Source: Alphaproteobacteria bacterium (lineage in GTDB: Bacteria > Pseudomonadota > Alphaproteobacteria > Rickettsiales > UBA8987). From it: 64,000 bases of DNA. Positions within the stretch are counted from its first letter, which is position 1, and each line of letters opens with the position of its first letter. The notes beneath the pieces are model-generated. The model was given only the letters and a program-made list of their open reading frames with translations. It ran no database searches and had not been told where the DNA came from. Positions 1 to 9,829 of this stretch are shown in pieces. A program made the position numbers and the translations under genes. The stretch is from positions 1 through 64,000 of the forward strand of contig JAUIFA010000005.1 of the NCBI GenBank assembly GCA_030429625.1, read 5' to 3'.

Positions 1-137
1 TTACATACACAAGAATACGCCGTCTCCAATTCTATAAAATATCAAATCTACAATCTTAAATACACCACTCCATCATACACTCCGCCATACAAAATTATCC
101 CAATATAAAATCAGTATTTTTTGCTGAGAGTAATTTA
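1..137. other. Intergenic edge with no visible feature
   Basis: This is AT-rich sequence downstream of the lpxL-like gene. I see no ORF with a ribosome binding site and no clear terminator hairpin. Whatever follows the lipid A genes on the minus strand lies outside the window. Confidence 0.5.
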
Positions 138-998
138 TTACTGCTTTGGCCAGCGTTTATGTACCCAGAACCATTGGGAAGGATTTTCTTTGATCCAAGA
201 TTCAAACATCGTATGAATTTTAGTTAGAGTCTCTAAAGGTGTCTTTTCATCAACATCCATTGCGGGTTCAAAATGTAGTTCATAATGTGTTCCCTTTGTA
301 CGAATAACATGAGCAGGGATAATAGTGCTGTTAAATTTTGTGGCAAGCTCAGCAACAGCAGGGGCAGTCATCGCATCTCTTCCAAAAAATGGAACCGCAA
401 TACCATTGTTCATCTTTTGGTCAACCAACATGCCGACAATACCATTATTCTTAAGTTCTTCCAGCAAAGGTTTTATGGCATTCTTTCCTTTAGAAACCAT
501 TGCTTTACAAGATGTTGAACGATATTCTTGAATTAGTTTATTAACATAAGGATTATTGGCTTTTCTGTAGACGCACACCATAGGGTAGGTTAATTCAGCA
601 ACGCTTCTGGGGCCAATTTCCCAGTTCCCAAAATGGCCACTAACAATAATAACACTCTTTCCTCGATCTATTGCATTTTGTAAATGCTCTTGTCCATAGA
701 CGTCAATATGGTGCTTAAACCGTTCGCCGGTATATTTAGAAAGGTGAGGAAGTTCAGCAACAGTACGGCCTAAATTATCCCACATATTGTTGATAGTAAT
801 ATCAATATTTTTCTCTGACATGTGAGGAAAAGCGAGAGTAATATTTTGACGGGCAGTTTTGTTTACTTTTAAAAAAGGGCCAATTTTTCGAGCCAAGAGC
901 CCTCCCATATAGGAGGAGGCTTCAATGCCGATGGTTTTAAACAATATAAATAGAACATAAACAAAAATAAATTCACCTACATAGCGGAGCTTCTTCAT
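138..998 (-). CDS. LpxL/HtrB-family lipid A acyltransferase
   Basis: The product (286 aa) belongs to the lysophospholipid/lauroyl acyltransferase family, which adds the secondary acyl chains to Kdo2-lipid IVA at the inner membrane. An N-terminal hydrophobic segment (about residues 8-22) provides membrane anchoring. The catalytic HX4E motif is visible as HFGNWE (His122, Glu127), and downstream segments such as GKNAIKPLL and MLVDQKMNNGIAVPFFG match the family. The start codon overlaps the end of lpxK by 4 bases, so the two are translationally coupled, last in an msbA-DUF374-waaA-lpxK-lpxL run. I cannot say from sequence whether it acts as LpxL or LpxM, or which chain length it uses. Confidence 0.88.
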   Translation of the reverse strand: MKKLRYVGEFIFVYVLFILFKTIGIEASSYMGGLLARKIGPFLKVNKTARQNITLAFPHMSEKNIDITINNMWDNLGRTVAELPHLSKYTGERFKHHIDVYGQEHLQNAIDRGKSVIIVSGHFGNWEIGPRSVAELTYPMVCVYRKANNPYVNKLIQEYRSTSCKAMVSKGKNAIKPLLEELKNNGIVGMLVDQKMNNGIAVPFFGRDAMTAPAVAELATKFNSTIIPAHVIRTKGTHYELHFEPAMDVDEKTPLETLTKIHTMFESWIKENPSQWFWVHKRWPKQ

Positions 999-1963
999 AA
1001 TAGAGGCTCCAAAATTTGTGATATTTTTTCTTCATCTATTAAATGAATATTTATTGGTAATATACTAATATTATTAGTATAATGATTATTTATCTTTACA
1101 AGATCTTTTGTGGTGGTGATGAGCTTGCTGTTTGTGTTCTTAGCTAATTCAATGAGTTCTTCAATCTCTTTATCAGAATAATAATGATGATCCGGAAAGT
1201 AGATTTCTTTACTGATTATATAGCCATTCTCATGCAATGTTGTAAAGAATTTGGCCGGATTGCCTATTCCGGCAAAGGCAACATAACTAGAATTTTTCTC
1301 CGGTGCAGTGTGTTCATTTACAGAAATTTTTGCCTCTAATATTGGTACTTTTTTATGTATAAGATATTGGATATTTTTTATATCTTGGCCAATAATGACA
1401 GCATAATCGCATTGGGATATCCCATATGAAAGATTATTGCGCAGTGGTCCTGCAGGCAATAAGAATCCGTTACCAAGACCGTATGTGCCGTCAATTATCA
1501 TAAAAGTAAGGTCTTTGTTAACCGAGCGATCGTGCATGCCGTCATCAAGAATGATCATATTTGCCCCATCCTCTATGGCTTTTTGAATTCCTGTTGCTCG
1601 ATTTTTACAAACATAGCAGGGTGCAATTCTGGCGAGCAATAAAGCTTCGTCACCAACAATTTGAGGTGAAGAGCTTGATTCCACCTTAATAGTTCCAGAA
1701 AAAGTACCTTTATATCCCTTGCTAACAAATGCAGGGCTTTTACCTTTCTTAATGAGTAACTTAGCAAGAGTAATAGCCGTGGGAGTTTTCCCTGTTCCGC
1801 CAACAACTAGATTACCAATACAGATCACTGGAACAGGAAATTTTTGTAATTTATTAAAAGGAAAAAGAAGACATAGCCGAATATAGACCCAATACAGCAA
1901 TGAGAATGGCAGTAATAGGGCACTGAATATATTTTTACGTTGCCAGAATATTGGTGCTTTCAT
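995..1963 (-). CDS. lpxK: Tetraacyldisaccharide 4'-kinase
   Basis: LpxK (322 aa, usual length) phosphorylates the 4' position of the lipid A disaccharide to give lipid IVA at the inner membrane. The P-loop GGTGKT is at residues 55-60, within the family segment NLVVGGTGKTPTA, and a hydrophobic stretch near residues 14-36 fits the membrane-binding N-terminus. The motif LDDGMHDRSV matches the conserved DDG(M/F)QH-type region, with HD in place of the usual QH. It sits 11 bases after waaA and overlaps the lpxL-like gene by 4 bases, so the substrate and product steps of one pathway are co-transcribed. Confidence 0.95.
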   Translation of the reverse strand: MKAPIFWQRKNIFSALLLPFSLLYWVYIRLCLLFPFNKLQKFPVPVICIGNLVVGGTGKTPTAITLAKLLIKKGKSPAFVSKGYKGTFSGTIKVESSSSPQIVGDEALLLARIAPCYVCKNRATGIQKAIEDGANMIILDDGMHDRSVNKDLTFMIIDGTYGLGNGFLLPAGPLRNNLSYGISQCDYAVIIGQDIKNIQYLIHKKVPILEAKISVNEHTAPEKNSSYVAFAGIGNPAKFFTTLHENGYIISKEIYFPDHHYYSDKEIEELIELAKNTNSKLITTTKDLVKINNHYTNNISILPINIHLIDEEKISQILEPLL

Positions 1964-1974
1964 GCCCGCATCAC

Positions 1975-3261
1975 TTATATTCCTTTGTCCTCAGGACCCA
2001 TAAGGGGTTTAAGGTAAGGAGATAAATTGTCTATATAGCTGTCCATCACACCTTTTTTACTTTCCATCAAAGCCATAGATCGAGTAGATAATTGTTCCTG
2101 CGCTTCGTGGTCAGAAAGCAAGTAATCTACCTTTTCAGCCAGTGTTTTTGTATCCCGTACAATAATGGTGGCATTTTGTTCAATCAATTCTTTGTAAATG
2201 AGTTTGAAATTGTCTGTATAAGGGCCAGTCAAAATAGCGCAATCCAAACGTGCTGCTTCAAGCGGATTTTGTCCACCTTTATCAATCATAGAACCCCCAA
2301 TAAACACAATGGAGGCAAGGCGGTAGAATATCCCCAGTTCTCCAACGGTATCAGCAATATACACGTCAGTTTTTTCAGTGATTTCTTGCTTTGAAGAACG
2401 CAGGGACAAATTATATTTGGCCTTATATTCATGGACAATCTCTTTGCCACGAGAAGGGTGACGTGGAATGATGATGGTCAATAAATCAGGGCGGGTTTCT
2501 TTTAAAATATTGTGCGCTTTGAAGATAAATTCTTCCTCACCTGGATGTGTACTGGCAGCAATCCAGATAGGTCTGTCACCAATTTGCGAGACAAGTTTTC
2601 CTGTTTCTTTAGGATCAGCAGGCAGAGCCGGGGCATCAAACTTTAAATTACCAACGCATATAGCATTGCGTGCTCCTAATTTTTCAAGGCGGGTTTTGTC
2701 ATCTTCGCTTTGGCATAGTGAGAGAGAGAAACAGGATAAAATACGTTTTGCCATGCTGCCATATTTTTGCCATTTTTTATAGGAGTCAATAGAGATGCGG
2801 GCATTGATTTGTGCCATCGTGCAACCACTATCATGCGTTTCAATAATCATGTTCGGCCATAATTCAGATTCCACCCAAAGGGCAAGGCTTGGTTGCCAAT
2901 GCTGCAAAAATCGACGCACAGTTATGACTTTGTCGATGGGCGCATATTGGTGAAATGCACGTGACGGCAGGCGTTTTTCTATAATCTGTGCGGAAGTAAC
3001 CGTTCCGGTAGTGATCACCACATTGATAGATTGATATTGTTCGAGAACTTTTTTTATCAATGGCAACACTGACATTACTTCCCCTATACTGGCGGCATGA
3101 ACCCAAATAACATGCCCCTGTGGTCGTGGAAAACTTGCATGGCCAAGGCGCTCGGAAAAACGCTGAGGATCTTCCTTACCAGAAGATTTCCTTCGCATTA
3201 GCCATAAATCAATAAGTGGCCCCGCAAGATAAGAAAATAACCTGTATAATTTTAAATACAT
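1975..3261 (-). CDS. waaA: Kdo transferase (WaaA/KdtA)
   Basis: This 428-aa GT30-family enzyme transfers 3-deoxy-D-manno-octulosonate from CMP-Kdo to lipid IVA on the cytoplasmic face of the inner membrane. The N-terminus LYRLFSYLAGPLIDLW is the membrane anchor, and the conserved WVHAASIGEV motif contains the catalytic Glu (Glu61). The C-terminal half has the donor-binding Rossmann pattern, including IPRHPSRG and FIGGSMIDKGGQNPLEAA. Length is typical. One or two Kdo additions cannot be told from sequence. It lies 15 bases after the DUF374 gene and 11 before lpxK. Confidence 0.95.
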   Translation of the reverse strand: MYLKLYRLFSYLAGPLIDLWLMRRKSSGKEDPQRFSERLGHASFPRPQGHVIWVHAASIGEVMSVLPLIKKVLEQYQSINVVITTGTVTSAQIIEKRLPSRAFHQYAPIDKVITVRRFLQHWQPSLALWVESELWPNMIIETHDSGCTMAQINARISIDSYKKWQKYGSMAKRILSCFSLSLCQSEDDKTRLEKLGARNAICVGNLKFDAPALPADPKETGKLVSQIGDRPIWIAASTHPGEEEFIFKAHNILKETRPDLLTIIIPRHPSRGKEIVHEYKAKYNLSLRSSKQEITEKTDVYIADTVGELGIFYRLASIVFIGGSMIDKGGQNPLEAARLDCAILTGPYTDNFKLIYKELIEQNATIIVRDTKTLAEKVDYLLSDHEAQEQLSTRSMALMESKKGVMDSYIDNLSPYLKPLMGPEDKGI

Positions 3262-3276
3262 AAAAATCCAGTATAA

Positions 3277-3990
3277 TTATATTTTTGCCGAAATCCCCTT
3301 ATCAGCCTCACTTGTTATAGTGTTTAACCGAGTTTGGAGAATTTTTCTACTATTTTCGAGTATATCTTGTGAGGCATTTTTCTCAATGGTTAGAGCCTCA
3401 CCAACAGTAAATAAAATAGTGCCAAAAGGCAGCGGTACCATAAAATTATCCCAGCTGTTAATAAAATAAGCTTTACTAGAAGACACCGTTAAAGGAATGA
3501 TTTTTGCCTCGGTTTTGCCGGCAATGTTGAGCATGCTGGTTTCGTTGATCTCATATTTTGGCCCTTTTGGCCCGTCAGGCGTATAAGCGATAATTTTCCC
3601 CTGCTTGAGCACGGAGATGGACTCTTTTAAGACGCTTCCACCACCACGATCTTTAGCACCTTTTTCATGGCTGTTGCTTCGGTTGGTTGACCCTCGTATC
3701 AGCTTGAGGCCAAACATTTTCAACACCGGAACAATAAGCGCACCGTCGCCATGACGGGAAACCACGGAATAGACATTTTTTCGTAAAGTGGATTTTCCAA
3801 GCAGTGGCATAAAAAGAAGGCGGCCATGCCAAAAGGCTAGAATTATGGGATCATTCTGGTCGGTAATCTTCTTCAAATATTCAATATTTTGATAATGAAT
3901 TTTGCTGGTGTAAAAGACAAACAGACAATATTTATGAACAATAAAGCAGATCAACCATTTGACAGGTGTTAATGTTAAAATCTTTTTCAT
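3277..3990 (-). CDS. DUF374 lysophospholipid acyltransferase-family protein
   Basis: The protein (237 aa) has the family signatures of DUF374, a branch of the PlsC-like acyltransferases common beside msbA and waaA in alphaproteobacteria. Visible motifs are AFWHGRLLFMP (His55), VSRHGDGALI with RGST following, and YTPDGPKGP. A hydrophobic N-terminal segment (about residues 10-28) suggests membrane association. The acceptor is unproven; the position between msbA and waaA points to lipid A or phospholipid acylation. It is 2 bases downstream of msbA, so coupled translation is likely. Confidence 0.85.
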   Translation of the reverse strand: MKKILTLTPVKWLICFIVHKYCLFVFYTSKIHYQNIEYLKKITDQNDPIILAFWHGRLLFMPLLGKSTLRKNVYSVVSRHGDGALIVPVLKMFGLKLIRGSTNRSNSHEKGAKDRGGGSVLKESISVLKQGKIIAYTPDGPKGPKYEINETSMLNIAGKTEAKIIPLTVSSSKAYFINSWDNFMVPLPFGTILFTVGEALTIEKNASQDILENSRKILQTRLNTITSEADKGISAKI

Positions 3991-3992
3991 AA

Positions 3993-5747
3993 TTACGCAT
4001 CAAACTGGTGGTGATAAAGTCCCGCATACACATTGTTAAGAGCCAGAAGTTGCTCATGCGTGCCCGATTCAACAACATTTCCCTTATCAATCACATAAAT
4101 AAGGTCGGAATTTATAATTGTCGACAAACGGTGCGCAATCACCAATGTAGTTCTTCCTTTCATCAGGGTTTCGAGTGCATTTTGAATTTCCTTCTCGGAA
4201 ATAGTATCCAAAGCGGAAGTGGCTTCATCAAGCAGCAAAATCGGCGAGTTGGCTAGCATCGCACGCGCGATGGCAATACGCTGGCGTTGGCCGCCGGAGA
4301 GTTTCACTCCATGTTGCCCGATTGGGGTGTCGTAACCGTTGGGTTGGGAAAGAATAAATTCATGCGCCGAGGCAAGTTTTGCGGCCTCTTCAACGTCTTG
4401 ATCTGAAGCACTGTGTTTTCCATAGCGAATATTTTCTTTAATCGTAGTATCAAATAAGGTGGCTTCCTGACTGACGATGGCAATGTTATCCCGTAGTGAT
4501 TTCAGAGAAACATTGCGTATGTCATCTTCTCCAATGCTCACGCACCCCTCAGTCGGATCATAAAAACGTAGAATCAAATTCATTATGGTAGATTTGCCTC
4601 CACCAGAATGCCCAACAAGGGCAACATTCTTTCCGCTTGGGACAGTAATATTAACATCGTTCAGAGCAGACATGTCTGTATTTTTATAAGCAAAGGATAC
4701 GTTATGAAGACAAATGTTTTTTCCATGCGCATCAAGCACTATCGCGTTGTCTTTGTCCTTTATCTCCGATTGTTTGTCTAAAACAAGAAATAGCCGTTTG
4801 ACGGCGGCTAAGCCTTCCTGAATATTTGTATTTAATGAGGACAGAGATTTAACAGGCTTATAGGCCATAAGAAGCGCAGTGATAAAGGAAAAGAATGAAC
4901 CTGGAGTGGTGTTGCCTTCTAGCACTTGATAGCCGCCATACCAGATCACTGCGGCAATGGCTAGCCCTGCGAGCATTTCCATCATAGGAGAGGATATGGA
5001 TTCAATCTTAGCGGATTTTATATACAGTTTGAAGATGTCTTCAATAGATTTTTTGGCCTTATTGACCTCATATTCTTCGTTGTTGTAGGATTTAACCACA
5101 CGAACACCTTGAAAACTATCCTCCAGAGTGGCGGTAAAATCTTCCAAGGATTCTTGAATTGAATGTGATACTTTGCGCATTCTCTTGCCCAAACGCACAA
5201 CCGGATAGACAGCAAACAAAAACACCGCCACACCGATAACAGCCAACTCCACACTTTGATACAGTAACACACCCACAAGAAAGATAAAGGTAAAGAGCTG
5301 GTTGATAAGGCTGGTTAACACTTGCAAAATATTTTTTCGGATCACATAAATATCGTTGGTGAAGCGGGAGATAAGATTGCCTGAAGATTTGTCATTAAAT
5401 AAGGAAATATCACTGTATAACAAATGCTCATAGAGCTGAATTTGCATATCGGTTACAATACGCTGCCCGATATATTTCATCCACAGAGAATAACAATATA
5501 CAGAGACCGCCTTTATGACCGCAATAAATAAAATTGCTAGCGGAATAAGCAGCAGTAAATCGCGATTCTGCTTTACAAAAATTTCATCCAATACCGGCTC
5601 AATAAGCAAGGCATTGGTGGCCGTTGCAGCGGCGGCAAGAATCATACACAAAAAAGACCACATAATTTTTTTTGTATGTGCGGCGATGTAATCGCTTATC
5701 AGGCGCTTTGATAGCTGGTATGAGGAATATTCTTTTTTATCTTTCAT
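3993..5747 (-). CDS. msbA: Lipid A export ABC transporter, MsbA type
   Basis: This 584-aa half-transporter fuses six transmembrane helices (residues about 30-310) to one ATPase domain. The Walker A GHSGGGKST is at 379-387, the ABC signature LSGGQ at 483-487, Walker B ILLLDE at 503-508, and an H-loop follows in LVIAHRLSTI. The family flips core-lipid A from the inner to the outer leaflet of the inner membrane. Peptide or drug exporters of the same architecture are possible, but the neighbours (DUF374, waaA, lpxK, lpxL-like) support lipid A export. It starts 8 bases after the large TPR gene, linking the motility and lipid A blocks. Confidence 0.9.
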   Translation of the reverse strand: MKDKKEYSSYQLSKRLISDYIAAHTKKIMWSFLCMILAAAATATNALLIEPVLDEIFVKQNRDLLLLIPLAILFIAVIKAVSVYCYSLWMKYIGQRIVTDMQIQLYEHLLYSDISLFNDKSSGNLISRFTNDIYVIRKNILQVLTSLINQLFTFIFLVGVLLYQSVELAVIGVAVFLFAVYPVVRLGKRMRKVSHSIQESLEDFTATLEDSFQGVRVVKSYNNEEYEVNKAKKSIEDIFKLYIKSAKIESISSPMMEMLAGLAIAAVIWYGGYQVLEGNTTPGSFFSFITALLMAYKPVKSLSSLNTNIQEGLAAVKRLFLVLDKQSEIKDKDNAIVLDAHGKNICLHNVSFAYKNTDMSALNDVNITVPSGKNVALVGHSGGGKSTIMNLILRFYDPTEGCVSIGEDDIRNVSLKSLRDNIAIVSQEATLFDTTIKENIRYGKHSASDQDVEEAAKLASAHEFILSQPNGYDTPIGQHGVKLSGGQRQRIAIARAMLANSPILLLDEATSALDTISEKEIQNALETLMKGRTTLVIAHRLSTIINSDLIYVIDKGNVVESGTHEQLLALNNVYAGLYHHQFDA

Positions 5748-5755
5748 ATGTTTTC

Positions 5756-8700
5756 TTACTGTTGTTCAACGGCAGCATTGAGTTGAGAATATTTATCCAC
5801 CGAATCGTAAATTTTTATAAAATCAGGTAAGTCTTTTAAAGCAATGTTTCCTTTAAATACCACATCATCCTGCTTTGGTACAAAGCGTTTATCCAATATT
5901 TTTAGCACACGGATGGTAGTCTGGTTTATCGTAACATCCCTGAAATCTCTTTGCAGTTCACTAAGTTTTCTTTTTGAGTCTCTTCCAACATCGCTTTCCA
6001 GGTCTTCCATTTGCATTGCATAGGCAATCGCTAGACGTACGATAAGATCTCTGTCCGCATCAGAGAGATATTCTTTTTCACGTAACGCATCAACTTTTGG
6101 AGCAAGCAAAGTGGCAATACTTGCCCACTCTTTGCTTGGCCACACAGCGTATTCTAAGATAAAATCTTCTATTTCATCCAACTGTATGGTGTTAGAAAAA
6201 TCTTCAAAGTTAAGAGTCTTGACATCATCGGCTACGAAGTTGAAAACTTTTAACAGTTCGGGGTCAATAATTTTTTCAGAAAAATCCTGCCGCATTTGTT
6301 TTATTTTATCAAATTCTTCTTGCATACGATAGGACACAAGAAGTTTTATCACCTGTTGGGTTTCCATTTCTGTTAGATCTACCCGACCTTCTTCACGCAA
6401 TTGCGGCAAGCGCGGCTCTACAATATCCATAACCCCAAACCAGTTCTTCTTTTTCCAAAATGTATTTAGCCTTATATTTTGTGCGTCCGGAGAAAAATCA
6501 TTGTACAACAATTCAAATACTTTTTCGGCTTCTCCCAGTTTCTGATAGGCCAAGGCTTCCTGATAACGCAATGCGTTGGCAACAGACGGACGAATTTCAC
6601 TGTCGTCTTTTACGCTATTTATTGCCTTAATCGCTTCGACAGGCTTCTTATTCTCAAGATAGAGTTTGGCCAATTTTAAGGTGAGAAGATGCTTTAAATC
6701 ACCGGTAGTTCTAAAACGTATCTGGTGAGAAATGATGTTTGCTGCATTGTCCAGAAGGTCTGCATTTATAAAATGCTCAGCAAGTTGTTGGGTAATACGA
6801 TCCCCAATATCCCCAACCGGAGTTAACTCTCTGAATGAAAAATACAAGGATAAAGCATCAAACGGGTTAAGCTTATAAGCCTCGCCCGCATCAAATAACT
6901 CAACAAAAGTTTGTTTCATTTTTCCAGCAATGAAAAGAGATTCTTTTGTGTTGGGAAAGTTTGTTACCAAAGTCTGCCATGCGGTAAGACCTTTCATGTA
7001 TTCTTTTTCTTTGATGTAAAGTTGACCAATAAGTTTCAGAACATCAAGCTCAAGATTATCACCCCTCCAGATCGAGCCGACAATATTAAAGTCTTCGATT
7101 GCTTCAGTAGGGGAGATCACCCCGTTGATCAACCGTAGCTTTGCCAGTTCATAGATAGCGCGGGCGCGATTATAGCGATCTTCAATCTCATGAGAAAGAG
7201 GTTCCCATAGGCTGATGGCTTTATCAATTTCATCGGCCTGTGCAGCAATAAGTCCTCGTATAAACTTGGTATCATTTTCTAAACCTTCAGGGATACCATT
7301 AAACGAAATCGACTCAAGAATTCCATTTGCTTCATCAAGCAGGTTCTGCTTGACCATAAATTGAGCAAATAGCAGCCCAATATTATACCTTAAATCCTCT
7401 GGGTATTTCTGCATGAACCGCTCATAGCTGACCACAAAATCAATAGGAAGATCACTTTCTATCTTCTTTCGTGCCAAGAGAGCATGCTGGAACATACTCA
7501 TCCATTTCCACAGACTAATCTCTTCAAAACTCTCATGACCTTTAACTTCCGCAGCCAGAGAGCTAAAATCTTCTTCAGCCTCCCTGTATCGTCCTATCAG
7601 ATATTTACAGGCGGCTATCATAAGGTCAACCTCCTGCATTTGTTCATAAATTGGGTCAATAATCTTTATTTCTCTTGCCATGCCAAGTGCTTCTTCATAC
7701 ATTTTTAGGGAGAAATAATATTTTGCAATTTCTACCCGTTTGTATGTTTTTGTTTCCTTGTCAGCCTTGAGAAGATTTTTATATAATTCACGTCTTTTAT
7801 CAATAAAGCCCATTTCGGAGATTCTTTCCAAATCTTTTACCGTATAGCCATCTGAGGTGATAACTCTTTGCCCTTTTTTCTTTTTAGCTGTATGGGCTTT
7901 TTCTGCTCCATCAGGTGTTTCTTCATTGGATGCTTCTTGTTCCTCCGATTCTTCTTCTTCATAAGCCGAACCATCGGCAAGTTTTTCCAAGCCAAGAGGA
8001 AGGTAATTAAACGGCAGAACAGTTTCGGTAACCAGAACAATTTTTCGCTGTCTCAATGGCTTAGCTTCTACTGTTTCTTCTGTCCCAGCTAGGAAAAGAT
8101 CCTGTGAAATATAAAGTTGGTTTGAGCTGTATATTTCCAACCCCTCTTTATGTGTTTTGTATAAAACGCCATCGGACTTTTGAATAACCACAATCCCCTG
8201 AAGGGTGGGGGGGAGTTTAAAGTCAATAAAGTCTCTTTCCACAATAACCGCAACAGAGGGTTGATACATTGGAGCAATATGTAATGTATCACCCACTTCA
8301 GAATCAATGATGGACAGAACTTCTGAGGGGTTCTTAGCGGTCAAGAAAACCTTGGGTCCTTGTTTGGATGGGCCGATATTAACCTGAACAGGATTTTCAA
8401 TAATTTCTGCACCTTCCATTGAGGCCAAAGTTTCTTTCTTAATATCCATTTCCCATCGAATGCCAGCCAGCTTTACATTAATTTGTAATCTTTCTTTGGT
8501 TGGGTGGAGGCCAGAGAGTATGTAATTATCTTTTACTTTAAACTTAAGTACTGTAAAATTTTCTCCCTCGACCTCCTGAACCTCTGAGAAATAGGTCATA
8601 GTTGGCATGTCTTCAAAATCAAGGACAGTTGATTTGTTAAAAATAACCCACACATAATTGCCACGAACAAAAACCGAAGAGGCGACAGGTTTTGTCCATG

Positions 8701-9817
8701 GAAAAACGATTCTCACCGCACCAGCTGTTTCCAATTTTTCTTCCACTGGAATTAATATTCTTGAACGTCTTTCAGCTTCTTGGGCAGCGAGAAGTGCTTG
8801 TTCCCGACGTTTTTCCTCCTCCAACTGCTTTAAAGTAATGCCTTTTCTCTTTAATAATTCCTGATTTTTTAAATCTTCTTTTGCTTTAATAATTCGTGTT
8901 TCCCTTGACTCACGGAGCTTCTGTAATTTTTGTTGTAGCTCCATTTTTGCGATTTCAATTTCTTCTTGTTTTTTTGCCTCAAGCTCTCGAATTCTTTTCT
9001 GAGCCTCAGCCTCCGGATTGATCGGTTTTTTGCGTGGCGCACCTTCTGTTGTAAAGAAGGACTCTAAGAAAGACGGCTTATTTTTAGGAAAAACTCTTAA
9101 CCAGATATTTTCTATAGCTGATTTCTTCTTTTCTTTTTCCAGAGTTTGTTTCAGCTTTTCTATTTCACTATTAATTTCAGCAATCTCAAACGAAGGCTTG
9201 TTGACCGGTTTTGGTGCACTCTTTAAAAGTTGTAACTTTTTTTCTTCCGGCGAAAGTTTGGGTTCAATTACATCAAAACCAACAAAATTCTTACCATAGA
9301 ATTTACGCACCCGTGCATTGTCTTGTGTTAATAGTAGGTGGACAATTTTGTTGTTGTCTTTGTCTATTGAAGCTGCGGCAATATGTTTCTGTATTGGAAT
9401 AATAATTTCATCAAGATTGATTGAAATGTCTTTATCAAATGTGATCGACAGCAGGTCGCCCTTACGTACCACTTTGTAATCATTATCCTCCTTGAATTTA
9501 AAAATTAAACGGCCAAAACGATTATGAGGAAAGCCTTTTGCCAAGATTACATTGCTTGTCGTACTGTTGGGGTTATTAGTATTGTATAATTTTAAATTTT
9601 CCAGAGCTTTATTAATTGCTGCCTTGGCTTTTTCTGGGCTTGGGCTATTGGCAATTGCTGGGACTTTGTTTGTTTGCGCTTGTCCGCTAGGTTTTTTCTC
9701 CTGATTTTGTGCATAGAGGGTCTGGACATTAAAACTCACCAAACAGCACAAAACCAGCAGCAATGCAGAAAGCCGCTTGCCAAATCTCACGCTGTTTTTA
9801 AGAAGATTAAATATCAT
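5756..9817 (-). CDS. Large exported TPR/coiled-coil protein of the motility operon
   Basis: I do not recognise a named gene. The 1353-aa product has a signal peptide or N-terminal anchor (hydrophobic about residues 16-36, ending QTLYAQ). A beta-rich AMIN-like segment follows (about 90-200, with FGRLIFKF). Next is a long charged coiled coil (about 210-350, rich in Glu, Lys, Arg), then a second similar beta-rich segment (about 360-450, AGAVRIVFPW), an acidic linker (about 625-650), and TPR-like helical pairs over roughly 680-1110. It should act in the periplasm or span the inner membrane. It sits 12 bases after a motB-like gene. Inference: a motor- or stator-associated scaffold, in the manner of other periplasmic flagellar accessory proteins. 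A cell-envelope role unrelated to motility is the alternative. Confidence 0.75.
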   Translation of the reverse strand: MIFNLLKNSVRFGKRLSALLLVLCCLVSFNVQTLYAQNQEKKPSGQAQTNKVPAIANSPSPEKAKAAINKALENLKLYNTNNPNSTTSNVILAKGFPHNRFGRLIFKFKEDNDYKVVRKGDLLSITFDKDISINLDEIIIPIQKHIAAASIDKDNNKIVHLLLTQDNARVRKFYGKNFVGFDVIEPKLSPEEKKLQLLKSAPKPVNKPSFEIAEINSEIEKLKQTLEKEKKKSAIENIWLRVFPKNKPSFLESFFTTEGAPRKKPINPEAEAQKRIRELEAKKQEEIEIAKMELQQKLQKLRESRETRIIKAKEDLKNQELLKRKGITLKQLEEEKRREQALLAAQEAERRSRILIPVEEKLETAGAVRIVFPWTKPVASSVFVRGNYVWVIFNKSTVLDFEDMPTMTYFSEVQEVEGENFTVLKFKVKDNYILSGLHPTKERLQINVKLAGIRWEMDIKKETLASMEGAEIIENPVQVNIGPSKQGPKVFLTAKNPSEVLSIIDSEVGDTLHIAPMYQPSVAVIVERDFIDFKLPPTLQGIVVIQKSDGVLYKTHKEGLEIYSSNQLYISQDLFLAGTEETVEAKPLRQRKIVLVTETVLPFNYLPLGLEKLADGSAYEEEESEEQEASNEETPDGAEKAHTAKKKKGQRVITSDGYTVKDLERISEMGFIDKRRELYKNLLKADKETKTYKRVEIAKYYFSLKMYEEALGMAREIKIIDPIYEQMQEVDLMIAACKYLIGRYREAEEDFSSLAAEVKGHESFEEISLWKWMSMFQHALLARKKIESDLPIDFVVSYERFMQKYPEDLRYNIGLLFAQFMVKQNLLDEANGILESISFNGIPEGLENDTKFIRGLIAAQADEIDKAISLWEPLSHEIEDRYNRARAIYELAKLRLINGVISPTEAIEDFNIVGSIWRGDNLELDVLKLIGQLYIKEKEYMKGLTAWQTLVTNFPNTKESLFIAGKMKQTFVELFDAGEAYKLNPFDALSLYFSFRELTPVGDIGDRITQQLAEHFINADLLDNAANIISHQIRFRTTGDLKHLLTLKLAKLYLENKKPVEAIKAINSVKDDSEIRPSVANALRYQEALAYQKLGEAEKVFELLYNDFSPDAQNIRLNTFWKKKNWFGVMDIVEPRLPQLREEGRVDLTEMETQQVIKLLVSYRMQEEFDKIKQMRQDFSEKIIDPELLKVFNFVADDVKTLNFEDFSNTIQLDEIEDFILEYAVWPSKEWASIATLLAPKVDALREKEYLSDADRDLIVRLAIAYAMQMEDLESDVGRDSKRKLSELQRDFRDVTINQTTIRVLKILDKRFVPKQDDVVFKGNIALKDLPDFIKIYDSVDKYSQLNAAVEQQ

Positions 9818-9829
9818 CTATGTCCTTGT

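Noticed and set aside
7837-8092. Frames on both strands opposite and within the large TPR gene
   Set aside because: These are shadows of the acidic Glu-rich linker codons; no ribosome site or sensible protein pattern.
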